Positions 8,778 through 18,391 of a stretch of 64,000 nucleotides of DNA are shown in pieces. Position 1 is the stretch's first letter. Each line of letters begins with the position of its first letter. A program made the translations under genes and the position numbers. Source of the stretch: Rhodomicrobium vannielii ATCC 17100 (GTDB taxonomy: Bacteria > Pseudomonadota > Alphaproteobacteria > Rhizobiales > Rhodomicrobiaceae); assembly GCF_000166055.1 (NCBI RefSeq), contig NC_014664.1, positions 2,316,001 to 2,380,000 of the forward strand, given 5' to 3'. The notes beneath the pieces were generated by a model, which was not told the origin of the DNA, ran no database searches, and worked only from the letters and a program-made list of their open reading frames with translations.

Positions 8778-9662
8778 TTAGACCGCGTGAGAATGCCGCG
8801 CCATGCTCGACTGGTTCGTCCGGTCAAGCTCCTTGAGGCGCTGATAGGCGTTGACGCTGCCGAGATCGGCCGCCTTCCGATACCATTCGCGCGCGCGCTC
8901 GACATCGGCCGCGAGGCCCCATTCCGGGCGATGCCTGACGTTCGCCGGATCGTAGGTTTCCGCAAGCGCGAGCGCGCCGCGCACGCTCCCGTATCGGGCC
9001 AGCACTTCCAGAACCGCGCGCCCGGCCGCGCCGTCGCCCTGCGCGAGTTGGCTCAGCCCGCGCTCCATGAGGACATCCTCGGTGCCCTGATTCAATTCCG
9101 GTGCGGCTTCGACATCCGACACTTCAACGCTCGCCTGAATTGCCGCGGGCTCTGCAACGGCGATTTCTGGACGCACTTCGAAGTTGAATGCCCTCTCCAC
9201 ACGCGGCATCTGCGGCAGCGCGATCTCACCGGCTTTGAAATAGCCGACGAGCACATAGCCGGACACGACCACCACAGCGCTGGAGATGGAAACCGCCGCG
9301 ACATTTCTCCATGCACGGCTCCGTTTCGCCCTGCGCGACTCCGCCTGCGGTGGCTTTACGGCGATGGGCCGTGTCATGGGCGTCGTGCGAACGAGCGCGC
9401 CGCTGCCGCTGTGGGGGGCAGCCTCAGCCTGTTGGGCCTGCGTGTGTTGGACGTAGGCCGTCGGAATCGACGCTGACAGTGCAGCGAGCTCACGCTCCAA
9501 AGCCGCGCGGCTTTCCTCGAACGACCGATAGGATTGAACCGCCGGTCGCGACAGCGATGAAGACAGATGTGGCTCCGGTTGACGCAACGGCGCGGCGGGA
9601 TCGAGATCCACCGCGAGATTGGTCGCCGCTCTTTCGAGGATATTACGCCACGAGTCGCCCAT
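8778..9662 (-). CDS. Single-pass membrane protein with a Sel1-like repeat
   Basis: 294-residue protein: a polar, glutamine- and proline-rich cytoplasmic part (about residues 1-125), one membrane helix (VAAVSISSAVVVVSGYVLVGYF, near 130-150) and a periplasmic part ending in Sel1/TPR-like repeats. The clearest repeat is AREWYRKAADLGSVNAY near the C terminus, with a more diverged helix pair before it. Sel1 proteins act as protein-protein scaffolds, in alphaproteobacteria often at the cell envelope or pole (PodJ-like). The ATG at 9662 has GGGG upstream; an upstream TTG at 9677 is possible. Function not assignable. Confidence 0.7.
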   Translation of the reverse strand: MGDSWRNILERAATNLAVDLDPAAPLRQPEPHLSSSLSRPAVQSYRSFEESRAALERELAALSASIPTAYVQHTQAQQAEAAPHSGSGALVRTTPMTRPIAVKPPQAESRRAKRSRAWRNVAAVSISSAVVVVSGYVLVGYFKAGEIALPQMPRVERAFNFEVRPEIAVAEPAAIQASVEVSDVEAAPELNQGTEDVLMERGLSQLAQGDGAAGRAVLEVLARYGSVRGALALAETYDPANVRHRPEWGLAADVERAREWYRKAADLGSVNAYQRLKELDRTNQSSMARHSHAV

Positions 9663-9810
9663 GATAAAACGCCCCAACTCAACTTGCCCAGCCTCTCAAT
9701 TAATGAAGCAATATGGCCACGCTGAGGTTGGAATCGGTCGTTTGTATGCGATTTTAGTCGGATTGGGTCCAATTTGCCTCAGTTGAGGCAAAGGGCAGCG
9801 CCTCGGCGCG

Positions 9811-10242
9811 CTATCGCGTGGGGCCTGAATAGCCCGCGATCAGCCAATAGATCGTGCCCGCGACGCAGCCCGCCATCACCAGCGCAGCCGACACCGGCGA
9901 GGTGAGCGAGGACAGGTCTACGCGCCAGAATGCGCCCGCGAGCACCACCGAAAGCGCCCCCGTCGCGCCCGCATAGAACAGCAGCGACCGCGACCGCAGC
10001 ACTTCGCCGAGCAGCACGCCCGCGATGGCCGCTGCGAGCACCACCGCGCCGCCGCCCTGAAGCGCGAGGATCGCGTTCTCAAAACTTGCGTCGAAAATGA
10101 AGGTTTCGTCGGGTGCCGTGGCCTGAAGCCGCTCGACCTCTTTCACAAGCTTCACCGCATGCAGCGCGACGAGCGAAATCCAGCCGATGACGCCGGACAG
10201 CACAACGGCGAACAGCACGCGAAAGAAATGTCCAATGCTCAT
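9811..10242 (-). CDS. Small membrane protein, unknown family
   Basis: 143-residue protein with an N-terminal membrane helix (HFFRVLFAVVLSGVIGWISLVAL), a short charged periplasmic stretch (VKEVERLQATAPDETFIFDASF) and three further helices ending in GCVAGTIYWLIAGY. I do not recognise the family. Start ATG 10242 is preceded by GGGGACGGCG, a good ribosome site; the longer reading from 10302 adds 20 polar residues. It lies 84 bases after rlmN on the same strand and may be co-transcribed. Confidence 0.65.
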   Translation of the reverse strand: MSIGHFFRVLFAVVLSGVIGWISLVALHAVKLVKEVERLQATAPDETFIFDASFENAILALQGGGAVVLAAAIAGVLLGEVLRSRSLLFYAGATGALSVVLAGAFWRVDLSSLTSPVSAALVMAGCVAGTIYWLIAGYSGPTR

Positions 10243-10326
10243 CGCCGTCCCCGTTTGTCTCATGCGCGCCTGAAGCGCCACGTCCCAATCGTTTGCATGC
10301 ATATCGCAAACCGGCGTTTGCCCGCG

Positions 10327-11532
10327 TCACACCGCCACGTCGATGGCCGCTTCGCCGCGCCGTGCGCTCGCCCTAAGCTTCTCGCTCGCCGATTTGAGCT
10401 GCCCGCATGCCGCCATGATGTCGCGACCGCGCGGCGTGCGGATCGGGCTCGCATACCCCGCGCGGTTCACCACATCGGCAAAGCGCTCGATCTGCGCCCA
10501 GTCCGAGCATTCGTAAGCCGTCCCCGGCCACGGATTGAACGGGATAAGGTTGATCTTTGACGGGATGCCCTTGAGCAGCCGCACCAGCTCTTTCGCCTCC
10601 GCCACGGAGTCGTTCACGCCCTTCAGCATCACATACTCGAACGTCATGCGCCGCGCGTTCGACAGCCCAGGATAGGCGCGGCAGGCGGCGAGCAATTCCT
10701 TCAGTGGATATTTGCGATTGATCGGCACGAGTTCGTCGCGCAGATCGTCGCGGACGGCGTGAAGCGAGATTGCCAGCATCACGCCCATTTCCTCGCCCGC
10801 GCGATGCATCATCGGCACCACGCCGGAGGTGGACAGCGTCAGGCGTCGCTTCGAGAATGACAGCGCGTCCGCGTCGGTCGCGAGCCCGACAGCCGCCTTC
10901 ACGTTTTCGAAATTGTAGAGCGGCTCGCCCATGCCCATGAGCACGATGTTCGTGATCTTGCGCTCCGACTCGGGGATGCCGTGCCGGTCGGCGGGGCCAT
11001 CGGCGTCCGGCCAATCGCCCACGCGGTCGCGCGCAACGAGGATCTGTCCGACGATCTCAGCCGCCGTGAGGTTGCGCACAAGCCGTTGCGTACCCGTGTG
11101 GCAGAAGGAGCAATTCAGCGTGCAGCCGACCTGGCTCGAAATGCACAGCGTGCCGCGATCCGGCTCGGGGATGTAGACCGTTTCGATTTCCGGCGGGCGC
11201 TCGGCCGGATGCGATGGCGCGAGGCGCAGCAGCCATTTGCGCGTGCCGTCTTCCGAAATCTGCTCGGCGGCGATTTCTGGCCGCGCCAGCGTGAAGCGCG
11301 CGTCGAGTTCGGCGCGGAGCGACTTCGCGATGTTGGTCAGCGCCATGAAATCCGTCGCGCCGCGCGCATAGGTCCAGTTCCAAAGCTGCGCGGCGCGCAT
11401 CTTCGCCTGGTTCGCGGGCACACCCGCCTCGGCGAGCGCGGCCATGAGTTCAGGGCGCGTCATACCGGCAAGCGAGGGCTTCAGCGCCGAGGCCGCGCCA
11501 TCGACGGGCGGATTTTCGAAAAGCGTTGTCAT
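10327..11532 (-). CDS. rlmN: Dual-specificity RNA methyltransferase RlmN
   Basis: Radical SAM enzyme that methylates C2 of A2503 in 23S rRNA and A37 of some tRNAs. The protein of about 401 residues has the N-terminal helical RNA-binding domain ([18 protein letters not shown]), the cluster motif C-x3-C-x2-C in [12 protein letters not shown], the SAM-binding [12 protein letters not shown] and a C-terminal MAACGQL containing the cysteine that forms the methylthio intermediate. Start is uncertain. The ATG at 11532 begins MTTLFEN like many relatives; a GTG at 11565 has GGAGGA about 12 bases upstream and would add 11 residues. Confidence 0.95.
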   Translation of the reverse strand: MTTLFENPPVDGAASALKPSLAGMTRPELMAALAEAGVPANQAKMRAAQLWNWTYARGATDFMALTNIAKSLRAELDARFTLARPEIAAEQISEDGTRKWLLRLAPSHPAERPPEIETVYIPEPDRGTLCISSQVGCTLNCSFCHTGTQRLVRNLTAAEIVGQILVARDRVGDWPDADGPADRHGIPESERKITNIVLMGMGEPLYNFENVKAAVGLATDADALSFSKRRLTLSTSGVVPMMHRAGEEMGVMLAISLHAVRDDLRDELVPINRKYPLKELLAACRAYPGLSNARRMTFEYVMLKGVNDSVAEAKELVRLLKGIPSKINLIPFNPWPGTAYECSDWAQIERFADVVNRAGYASPIRTPRGRDIMAACGQLKSASEKLRASARRGEAAIDVAV

Positions 11533-11613
11533 GAACGCAAAATAGAAGACGGGCGCGCGCTTCACAAGCGCCGCTCTTCCTCCGCAGCGCTTGTTAACTC
11601 GAACGGCGGCCGA

Positions 11614-12117
11614 TCAGCGCGTCAATTGCACCGAGGCGACGGGCACTTGCCGCCCCTTCGCGCTGTCGAATTGCGTGATCGAGACGATGTGGCTCCCCGT
11701 CGCCTTGAACGTCACGTGGAAATTGCCCCTGAAATTCGGGCTGTCGGCCTCGAAGACGAGCTGATTACCGTCGATGCTGCCGGTGACGGTGCCCGTGTTA
11801 TGCGCGACCTTTTCCTCGAACAGCCCTTCGACGCGATTGCCCGTGCAGGTCACGCGGCTCGCCGCCTCGATCTTCCACGCCGCTCCGGCGCAGGTGATGA
11901 TCTGGTTGATCTTGTCTCCGCCCGCCAGCGAGTAGGAGATGCGGCAGGCGATGCGCTCGGGCGAGCCGCCGATGGGCGTCACCGCGCCCTTGCCCTTCCA
12001 CGTGCCGTCGAGGCTTTTCATGAGTTCCAGCCCTTGGCTCGAACACAGGGCAAACGCCGGATTGGCCGCCGCGAGCGTAAGAGCGGCGGTGCAGGTTGCG
12101 ACAACGGCCTTGAACAT
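11614..12117 (-). CDS. Exported protein of unknown function
   Basis: 167-residue protein with a classical signal peptide (MFKAVVATCTAALTLAAANPAFA, cleavage after ALA-type site near residue 23). The mature part is a likely beta-barrel/lipocalin-like fold: alternating hydrophobic strands with LDGTWKGKGAV, KINQIITCAGAAWKIEA, VTGSIDGNQLVFEAD and FHVTFKATGSHIVSI. Four cysteines may form disulfides. GAGGGA sits seven bases before the ATG at 12117; the longer frame upstream has no coding character. It stands alone between rlmN and thiD. I do not recognise a named family. Confidence 0.7.
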   Translation of the reverse strand: MFKAVVATCTAALTLAAANPAFALCSSQGLELMKSLDGTWKGKGAVTPIGGSPERIACRISYSLAGGDKINQIITCAGAAWKIEAASRVTCTGNRVEGLFEEKVAHNTGTVTGSIDGNQLVFEADSPNFRGNFHVTFKATGSHIVSITQFDSAKGRQVPVASVQLTR

Positions 12118-12269
12118 GAAAATCCCTCTTTCGCGGCAGCGAACATCTTTGCGGTTTCGACGCCGATTGCAGCAAAAGAATGATCCGCCGCTCACGTTTT
12201 CGAACCCGCTTGCCATCGAGTTAAGGCGCGGCGAAACCGGCGGCAATGGTGCATGTGCGCCCAGTTTTA

Positions 12270-13121
12270 TTAAATTTTCGGCATCTTCCAGAAATGCGCG
12301 ACCGGCCCCGCGCCGTCGCCGATGAGGAAGGCATCCGCAGCAAGCAGCGCGCCCTGCAGATAGGCTTTCGCGGCTTCGACGGCGGCGGCGAGCGGCAGTC
12401 CTTGCGCGAGATGCGCGGCGATCGCCGAGGAGAGCGTGCAACCCGTGCCATGCGTGTTGCGGGTCGGTACGCGGGGCGCGACGAAGCAGCGGATCTCGGC
12501 CCCGTCGAAAAGCACATCCGTGGCTGTCGCGCCGCCAGCGTGGCCGCCCTTGATAAGCACGGCGCGCGGACCGAGCGCGTGGAGGTGTCGCGCCTGCGCC
12601 TCAATTTCTTCGTCGGTGCGCGCGATGGAAACGTCGAGAAGCGCGGCCGCTTCGGCGAGGTTCGGCGTAATGAGGTCGGCGAGAGGGAAAAGCCGCTCGA
12701 TCAGCGCGCGCACCGCCGATGCTTCGAGAAGCCGCGCGCCGGACGTCGAGACCATAACGGGATCGACCACCACGGGCACGCCGCCCGCCCAGTGATGCAC
12801 CCGGTCCGCCGTTGCTTCGATCTGCTCCGCGCCGCCTAACATGCCGGTTTTCACCGCACGGACGTTCAAATCGGCGAACACCGCGTCGATCTGCGCTGCG
12901 ACGATGTCGCCCGGCACGAGATGGACGGCGGTCACGCCTTGGGTATTTTGCGCGGTGATGGCCGTGATCGCGGTCGCGCCGTAGACGCCAAGCGCCGCGA
13001 ATGTCTTGAGGTCGGCCTGGATACCAGCGCCACCCGATGAATCCGATCCGGCGATGGACAGGGCCGCCGGCGTCTTTGCCGTCGCAGCAGTGCCGTCAGC
13101 GGGCAGCGCCGCTGAACTCAT
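12270..13121 (-). CDS. thiD: Hydroxymethylpyrimidine/phosphomethylpyrimidine kinase ThiD
   Basis: Phosphorylates HMP and HMP-P in thiamine pyrophosphate synthesis. The 283-residue ribokinase-fold protein has the family motifs [20 protein letters not shown] (residues 19-38), [24 protein letters not shown] and the anion hole/catalytic [13 protein letters not shown]. Its ATG overlaps the soxA stop by four bases (ATGA), so it is the third gene of a soxX-soxA-thiD operon, an unusual pairing. No other thiamine gene and no TPP riboswitch are visible nearby. Confidence 0.95.
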   Translation of the reverse strand: MSSAALPADGTAATAKTPAALSIAGSDSSGGAGIQADLKTFAALGVYGATAITAITAQNTQGVTAVHLVPGDIVAAQIDAVFADLNVRAVKTGMLGGAEQIEATADRVHHWAGGVPVVVDPVMVSTSGARLLEASAVRALIERLFPLADLITPNLAEAAALLDVSIARTDEEIEAQARHLHALGPRAVLIKGGHAGGATATDVLFDGAEIRCFVAPRVPTRNTHGTGCTLSSAIAAHLAQGLPLAAAVEAAKAYLQGALLAADAFLIGDGAGPVAHFWKMPKI

Positions 13122-13945
13122 GGCCGCACGCCCGGCGCCGTGATGGGCAGGTTGCGGCTGCGCCAGTTCAAGAAGAGTTCGAGCGCTATGTAATCATCCG
13201 AGCCATCGGGCTGGCCCCTGCCGCGAACCAGAGCGTTGCACATGCGGAACCGCTCATGCAGCGTAATCACCCGCTGCTGGTCGAGCTTGTACGCGGGGTA
13301 GGCGACGGGATGGCCCTGGCTGAGGCTGTCTCCGCCGAACTTCTGGCCGAACCGCTCATGGTGGCACTGCGCGCAGGACAATTGCAAAAGCCCCTGTTTC
13401 GTCTGGTAGAGAGTGCGCCCGCGCTCGAAGAGTTCCGCCGCCGGGCCGGTTTTATCGACCGTTTCCGGGGTTCCGCGCGCGAGCCAACGAAGATAGGCCG
13501 TCATCGCGAGCATGGGCGTGCTGTCTTCCGCCAACACATCCGCGCCCAGATTGCCCTTGCGGCAAAGGTTGATGCGCGAGGTCAGCGTGATCACCTCTTT
13601 CAAACCCGCGACATATTTCGGGTAGGTCGCAGCAGCCTGCCTGACGCCGTTTCTGTTGCCCAAGCCGTGGCAAGAGCGACACGATTTGCCGAGCGTCCCC
13701 TCCGGTGCGGACCACGCCCTTTCACCCGTCTCGACGAGGGCGTAGGCGGGATTGTCGAAGTCGTCCGCCTGCTGCGCGGCGATGGACGGAGGAAGAAACT
13801 CCTCGCCGGGGATGAGATATTTCAGGGGGTTCGACGGGTCTGCGGGCGCGAAGGCACGGCGAGGCTCACCTTCTGCGGTGAAGATTGCAGCGGCAAAAAT
13901 CCCTATTGCGATCTGAAACAGTGCCGCACCGAGATTCCCTCTCAC
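13118..13945 (-). CDS. soxA: Sulfur-oxidation diheme cytochrome c SoxA
   Basis: Catalytic subunit of SoxXA, which joins thiosulfate to the carrier protein SoxYZ in the periplasm. The 275-residue protein has an N-terminal export helix ([15 protein letters not shown]), two heme motifs C-x2-C-H (residues 89-93, CRSCH; 191-195, CAQCH) and the active-site cysteine at about residue 236 in [12 protein letters not shown]. Both hemes being present makes this the diheme form. The GTG at 13945 is preceded by GGGAGG at proper spacing, so I prefer it to the TTG at 13960. It follows soxX by 39 bases and overlaps thiD. Confidence 0.93.
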   Translation of the reverse strand: MRGNLGAALFQIAIGIFAAAIFTAEGEPRRAFAPADPSNPLKYLIPGEEFLPPSIAAQQADDFDNPAYALVETGERAWSAPEGTLGKSCRSCHGLGNRNGVRQAAATYPKYVAGLKEVITLTSRINLCRKGNLGADVLAEDSTPMLAMTAYLRWLARGTPETVDKTGPAAELFERGRTLYQTKQGLLQLSCAQCHHERFGQKFGGDSLSQGHPVAYPAYKLDQQRVITLHERFRMCNALVRGRGQPDGSDDYIALELFLNWRSRNLPITAPGVRP

Positions 13946-13984
13946 CGGTACGCCTCCCAATAGCGGGCTTGCCCTCGGCCCGAT

Positions 13985-14485
13985 TTATTTCAACGTCTTC
14001 AGATATGCGATCAAATCCTCGACTTCCGCCGCGTTCAGGATCGACGGCTCGCCCGAGTCCGACTTGTAGTAGGACGGCATGATAGCGTCGGGAAAGTAGA
14101 CCTTCGCATCAACGAGGATCTGACGAAGCTGCCCTTCCGAGTAGCGACCGCCGATTCCGTCGAGCGCGGGGCCGATGCCACCTTGATCCGCGACCGTTGT
14201 AACCGCGCTGATCTTGTGGCAGCTGAGGCAGTCGCCGCGCTGGCGGTCGACCAGCACGTCGCGACCGCGCGTGGCATCGCCCGGCTTTCCGGTAAGCGGC
14301 GACGGCATGCTCTGGAGCGAAAGCGCCAGCCTTCCCGGCCCATCGGGGTTCATGTATTCGAGGAAGTAACCCGCAGTTTTCCGCTTGCATTCGGCTGCCG
14401 ACGCATCCGCTGCGCATGAAAACGAGAAGGCAATCAACGATGCCGCCAACAAAAACAGCGAGGCGCGCCCCTGCATCTTAGCCAT
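13985..14485 (-). CDS. soxX: Sulfur-oxidation monoheme cytochrome c SoxX
   Basis: Electron-accepting partner of SoxA. The 166-residue protein has a signal peptide (SLFLLAASLIAFSFSCAADASA), the heme motif C86-L-S-C89-H90 and a likely axial methionine in DAIMPSYYKS, with the class I cytochrome c C-terminal helix (EVEDLIAYLKTLK). GCAGGA precedes the ATG at 14485. It opens the soxX-soxA-thiD operon. No soxYZ, soxB or soxCD lies in the window. Confidence 0.92.
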   Translation of the reverse strand: MAKMQGRASLFLLAASLIAFSFSCAADASAAECKRKTAGYFLEYMNPDGPGRLALSLQSMPSPLTGKPGDATRGRDVLVDRQRGDCLSCHKISAVTTVADQGGIGPALDGIGGRYSEGQLRQILVDAKVYFPDAIMPSYYKSDSGEPSILNAAEVEDLIAYLKTLK

Positions 14486-14712
14486 TTCCTGCCCTCAGCT
14501 TGGCCGTTTCCCAACAAAGCGGCTAAATCAGCGAGCGTCGAACAGGATTTATTCCACGCGGAAACGCTGATCTTCTAGTCATATGCATAGCTTGAGGCCG
14601 AAATACGGACATCTTCGCCCGATCCGTAACCACCCCGTAGGCGCGCTACAATATTTAGCTTTGCGGGAGCGTCAACCATATAGTTTGACTCAAATTAAGG
14701 TTGTCCTGCGGC

Positions 14713-15396
14713 TCAGGTGTCGCTGCGCATCACACCGAGCGCTTGCGGGAGTTCCCCTAGCGACGAGATGAGGGCGTCGCCGCCGAGAAGCTCAGGCGCG
14801 GTGCGACTGTATCCGAAGGTTACGACGACGGAGCGGACACCCGCCGCCTTTGCACATTCGACATCGGCCTCGCTATCGCCGACCATCACCGCACAGCATG
14901 CCGAGACGTCGAGCGCGGTGAGCACATCGAGCAGCAGCCCCGGATTGGGCTTTCGCGGCTGTCCTTCGCGCTCGCCAATGACGCAGTTGAAATATTTGGC
15001 GAGGTCGAGCTTCTGGAGAATGGCAAGCGTCGCGGCGTGATGCTTGTTGGTGCAAAGGCCGAGCTTGCGGCCCTCGGCCTTGAGCTGCTCCAGCAACTCG
15101 CGCGCGCCGGGATAAATCTTCGTGTGCGTCGTCAGGTTCTCGCGATAGGCGACGATGAAATCCTGAACCACGGGCATGATGTCGGGGTGCGCCAGACCGC
15201 GCGCGATGAGTGCGCGTTCGACGAGCGTCGGCACGCCACCGCCGACCATCGCCTTGACCTCATCCACGGAGAATGGAGCGAGGCCGCGTTTGCCGGTCGC
15301 GGTGTTGAGCGCATGCGTGATGTCGGGCGCGCTGTCGATCAATGTTCCGTCGAGGTCGAAAACCACCGCACGCGGCCAATTCGGTTCACCCGTCAC
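14713..15396 (-). CDS. gph: Phosphoglycolate phosphatase (HAD superfamily)
   Basis: Dephosphorylates 2-phosphoglycolate made by Rubisco oxygenation or DNA repair. The 227-residue HAD hydrolase has motif I DLDGTLIDSA (nucleophile and acid aspartates), motif II in LCTNKH, motif III lysine in QPRKPNPG and motif IV GDSEADVECA. The C1 cap domain (ITHALNTATGKRG...) fits Gph. The GTG at 15396 has GAGGAG six bases upstream; the TTG at 15453 has no ribosome site. Other small HAD phosphatases share these motifs, so the substrate is likely rather than certain. Confidence 0.85.
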   Translation of the reverse strand: MTGEPNWPRAVVFDLDGTLIDSAPDITHALNTATGKRGLAPFSVDEVKAMVGGGVPTLVERALIARGLAHPDIMPVVQDFIVAYRENLTTHTKIYPGARELLEQLKAEGRKLGLCTNKHHAATLAILQKLDLAKYFNCVIGEREGQPRKPNPGLLLDVLTALDVSACCAVMVGDSEADVECAKAAGVRSVVVTFGYSRTAPELLGGDALISSLGELPQALGVMRSDT

Positions 15397-15440
15397 GCCT
15401 TGCTCCTCATTTTCGGCCGTTCCCAGCCGTGAAAATATCG

Positions 15441-15464
15441 ATGGCCGGGACAAAGCCCGGCCAT
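15441..15464 (-). terminator. Stem-loop between fba and gph
   Basis: ATGGCCGGG and CCCGGCCAT form a perfect 9-bp stem around a 6-base loop in the gap between fba and gph. There is only a weak U tract on the minus side (TATTTTC), so it may be a terminator or an RNA-processing stem. Confidence 0.45.
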
Positions 15465-15482
15465 GTTGTCATCTTGTGCGAG

Positions 15483-15583
15483 ACAGCGGCGTGACGAAAA
15501 TCAGACTCGGCACGACGCTGTACGTTTCCGTTGTCGATCGGCTTGCCTGCGTCTGATCGGGTCCGATTTAACGCAGGCTGATC
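15483..15583 (+). repeat. Dispersed double stem-loop repeat, copy A
   Basis: First stem-loop 15483-15521: ACAGCG-x-CGTG-x-CG pairs with CG-x-CACG-x-CGCTGT around an AAAATCAGAC loop. Second stem-loop 15536-15583: GATCGGC/GGCTGATC outer arms, GCCTGCGT/ACGCAGGC and inner ATCGG/CCGAT. The copy ends eight bases after the fba stop, in its 3' untranslated region. Related copies lie at 27252-27290 (partial), 41514-41618, 42004-42080 (partial, minus) and 54626-54733. Confidence 0.75.
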
Positions 15584-15591
15584 CAAGCGGC

Positions 15592-16656
15592 TTAGCTGAT
15601 CTTCGGATCGAGGTCGCCCTTGGCGTAGCGCTTGGCCATCTCCGCCGCCGGGACAATCTTGATCTTCGACGCATTGCCGGCCGTGCCGAACTGCTCATAG
15701 CGCGCCTTGCAAAGCTTCTTCTGTTCCTCGATGGCCGGCTTCAGGAACTTGCGCGGGTCGAATTCCTTCGCATTGCTGGCGAGCACCTTACGCACCGCAG
15801 CCGTCACCGCGAGGCGAAGGTCGGTGTCGATGTTCACCTTGCGCACGCCGAAGCGGATGCCGCGCTGGATTTCCTCGACCGGAACGCCGTAGGTCTCGGG
15901 GATCGCGCCGCCGTACTTGTTGATGATCTCAAGCAGCTCTTCCGGCACCGACGACGAGCCATGCATCACGAGATGCGTGTCCGGGATGCGCTTGTGGATC
16001 TTCTCGATGACGTCGATGGCGAGCACTTCGCCCGTGGGCTTCTGCGTGAACTTGTAGGCGCCGTGTGAGGTTCCGATGGCGACGGCGAGCGCGTCCACCT
16101 TCGTCGCGGCGACGAACCGCGCGGCTTCGTCGGGATCGGTGAGAAGCTGCTCGCGCGACAGCACGCCTTCCGCGCCGTGGCCGTCTTCCTTCTCGCCCAT
16201 GCCGGTTTCGAGGCTACCCAGAACGCCGAGTTCGCCTTCGACCGACACGCCGACATAATGCGCCATGCGCGTCACGTCCGAGGTGATGCGGACATTGTAA
16301 TCGTAGTCGGCGGGCGTCGAGCCGTCGGCCTTCAGCGAGCCGTCCATCATCACGCTGTCATAGCCGAGACGGATGGCGCTGGCGCAGGTCTCTTCGTTGT
16401 TGCCGTGGTCCTGATGCATACAGATCGGGATGGTCGGATACTGGACTTCGAGGCCCTCGACGAGCTTGCCGAGCAGAAGGTCGCCCGCGTAGGAGCGCGC
16501 GCCGCGACTCGCCTGGATGATCACGGGGCTGTCGGTTTCCTTCGCCGCTTCGAGGATGGCGATACCCTGCTCCATGTTATTGATGTTGAACGCGGGCACG
16601 CCGTAACCGTGCTCGGCGGCGTGATCCAGAAGTTGCCTTAGCGTGATACGGGCCAT
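15592..16656 (-). CDS. fba: Class II fructose-bisphosphate aldolase
   Basis: Cleaves or forms fructose-1,6-bisphosphate (and sedoheptulose-1,7-bisphosphate in the Calvin cycle) with a zinc ion. The 354-residue protein has the class II zinc ligands and active site: CMHQDHGN, the second zinc site region [23 protein letters not shown] and [14 protein letters not shown], then NIDTDLRLA. Length and sequence match the long proteobacterial form (CbbA/Fba). It lies 138 bases downstream of pgk on the same strand, the usual alphaproteobacterial order. An ACGAAA/TTTTCGT imperfect palindrome sits about 25 bases upstream of the start. Confidence 0.96.
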   Translation of the reverse strand: MARITLRQLLDHAAEHGYGVPAFNINNMEQGIAILEAAKETDSPVIIQASRGARSYAGDLLLGKLVEGLEVQYPTIPICMHQDHGNNEETCASAIRLGYDSVMMDGSLKADGSTPADYDYNVRITSDVTRMAHYVGVSVEGELGVLGSLETGMGEKEDGHGAEGVLSREQLLTDPDEAARFVAATKVDALAVAIGTSHGAYKFTQKPTGEVLAIDVIEKIHKRIPDTHLVMHGSSSVPEELLEIINKYGGAIPETYGVPVEEIQRGIRFGVRKVNIDTDLRLAVTAAVRKVLASNAKEFDPRKFLKPAIEEQKKLCKARYEQFGTAGNASKIKIVPAAEMAKRYAKGDLDPKIS

Positions 16657-16794
16657 TCAAGCCTCTCCCTATTGGAACGAAATTTTCGTAAGCAAAGCGG
16701 AGCGCCCCGCATGCGTCTTTAGAACGCAGTGTGACGCTCCGTGTGAAATCATGTCAATGCGCTGCGACCGGGTTTTCACCTGATCGCTGAGCCG

Positions 16795-18003
16795 TTAGCG
16801 GATGAGCGCGGCCACGCCCGGCAGCGTACGCCCTTCGAGCCATTCGAGGAAAGCGCCGCCCGCCGTCGATACATAGGTGAACTTGTCCGTGACGGAAGCC
16901 GCGTTCAGCGCCGCGACCGTATCGCCGCCGCCCGCGATGGTGACGATCTTGCCCGCCTGGGTCAGCGCTGCCGCCTCGCGTGCGAGCGCGAACGTGCCCT
17001 CACCGAAAGGCGGAATTTCAAACGCGCCAACGGGGCCGTTCCAGAGAAGCGTCTTGCAGCCCTCGATAAGCCCCGTGAATTCGGCGACGGAGCGCGGCCC
17101 GATGTCGAGGATCATGGCATCGGCCGGCACTTCGCCCACCGGCACGACTTCGGTTTCCGCATTCGCCTTGAACTCGCGCGCGACGACGGCATCGACCGGC
17201 AGTACGATCTTGCAGCCCGCCGCCTCGGCTTTCGCGCGGATTTCCTTCACGGTGTCGATCGCATTCGGCTCGCAGAGCGATTTACCGACCGCGACGCCGT
17301 CCGCATAAAGGAAGGTGTTGGCCATGCCGCCGCCAATGAACAGGTAGTCCATCTTCTGGGCGAGATTTCCGAGCACGGCAATCTTGGTCGAGACCTTCGA
17401 GCCGCCGACGATGGCGGCAACGGGCCGTTCCGGCTTTTCGAGCGCGACCTTGAACGCGCCGATCTCGGCGAGCAGCGACGGCCCGGCATAGGCCGGCAGC
17501 AGATGAGCGACAGCTTCGGTCGAAGCGTGCGCGCGATGCGACACGGAGAACGCGTCATTCACATAGATGTCGCCAAGCTTTGCGAGTTCGGCGGCGAAGG
17601 CCGGATCGTTCTCTTCTTCCTCTTTATGGAAGCGCACGTTTTCGAGCATTGCGATCTGGCCCGGTTCGAGCGCCTTCACGACCGCTTCAGCGGCAGGTCC
17701 GACGCAATCATCGGCGAAGGCAACGGTCGCGCCGAGCATAGCGGCAAGTTTGTCCGCGACAGGCTTCAACGAATACTTCGCGACCGGCTTGCCATCGGGG
17801 CGGCCGAGATGGGAGAGGATGACGATCTTCGCCCCCCGCGACGCAAGGACGCGGAAGGTCGGCAGGAGCCGTTCGATGCGCGTGGCGTCCGATATCTGCC
17901 CGTCGGCCATGGGAACATTAAGGTCCGTGCGTATGAGGACACGCTTTTCCGCGACGTCGGCGGACGCGATATCCTTCAACGAATCGAAAGCTACTGCTGT
18001 CAT
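16795..18003 (-). CDS. pgk: Phosphoglycerate kinase
   Basis: Interconverts 3-phosphoglycerate and 1,3-bisphosphoglycerate with ATP/ADP in glycolysis and carbon fixation. The 402-residue protein has the N-terminal RTDLNVPMADG, SHLGRPDGK, ENVRFHKEEE, the hinge VGGSKVSTKIAVL, LWNGPVGAFE and the nucleotide site GGGDTVAALN. GGGGAGAG directly before the ATG at 18003 fixes the start over the in-frame position 18048. fba follows. gap is not in the window; the upstream neighbour is divergent. Confidence 0.96.
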   Translation of the reverse strand: MTAVAFDSLKDIASADVAEKRVLIRTDLNVPMADGQISDATRIERLLPTFRVLASRGAKIVILSHLGRPDGKPVAKYSLKPVADKLAAMLGATVAFADDCVGPAAEAVVKALEPGQIAMLENVRFHKEEEENDPAFAAELAKLGDIYVNDAFSVSHRAHASTEAVAHLLPAYAGPSLLAEIGAFKVALEKPERPVAAIVGGSKVSTKIAVLGNLAQKMDYLFIGGGMANTFLYADGVAVGKSLCEPNAIDTVKEIRAKAEAAGCKIVLPVDAVVAREFKANAETEVVPVGEVPADAMILDIGPRSVAEFTGLIEGCKTLLWNGPVGAFEIPPFGEGTFALAREAAALTQAGKIVTIAGGGDTVAALNAASVTDKFTYVSTAGGAFLEWLEGRTLPGVAALIR

Positions 18004-18391
18004 TTCTCTCCCCTGATGCCTTGTTGCTGACCGGTTTTTTTCCGACAACGGGGCGGGCCCCCTGCCGCTGGACAGGCGCGGCCGAGACTTCCTTAAGTGA
18101 ACTTAAGGGCGCTGCGTTGCGGTTTGTTGACGCTTGCGTGATTACCTGACACTTCTGCGTGCAATAGACAAGTCAGAGATATTTAACGCGCTCTTCACCC
18201 AAGCTGACGGCGCCAGATTGCAATTGTGAAGGCAGAGTCGTATGTCTTACGCTTGTCACATTCGAGCAGGTATTCAGATCGCTTATCGTGCCGCTGCGGG
18301 GCCGCTTAAAGCGCGAACTTGTCCGATGGCACGGGGTTATCCGATTCATTAAACGATCCCGCTTCGCCGGGGGTTTGAGATAGCGCCCTTC
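18004..18391. other. Divergent promoter region of pgk and the PmtA-like gene
   Basis: 388 bases without a gene. The clearest element is the near-perfect palindrome at 18091-18108 (listed separately). The rest is of lower GC than the genes; I see no further ORF with coding character. Confidence 0.6.
18091..18108. promoter_or_regulatory. Palindrome upstream of pgk
   Basis: CCTTAAGT and ACTTAAGG form a perfect 8-bp dyad with a 2-base spacer, 88 bases upstream of the pgk start. It has the size of a dimeric repressor site. It also contains TTAA-N6-TTAA, one base short of the CtrA consensus spacing, so CtrA is possible but not shown. Confidence 0.4.
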
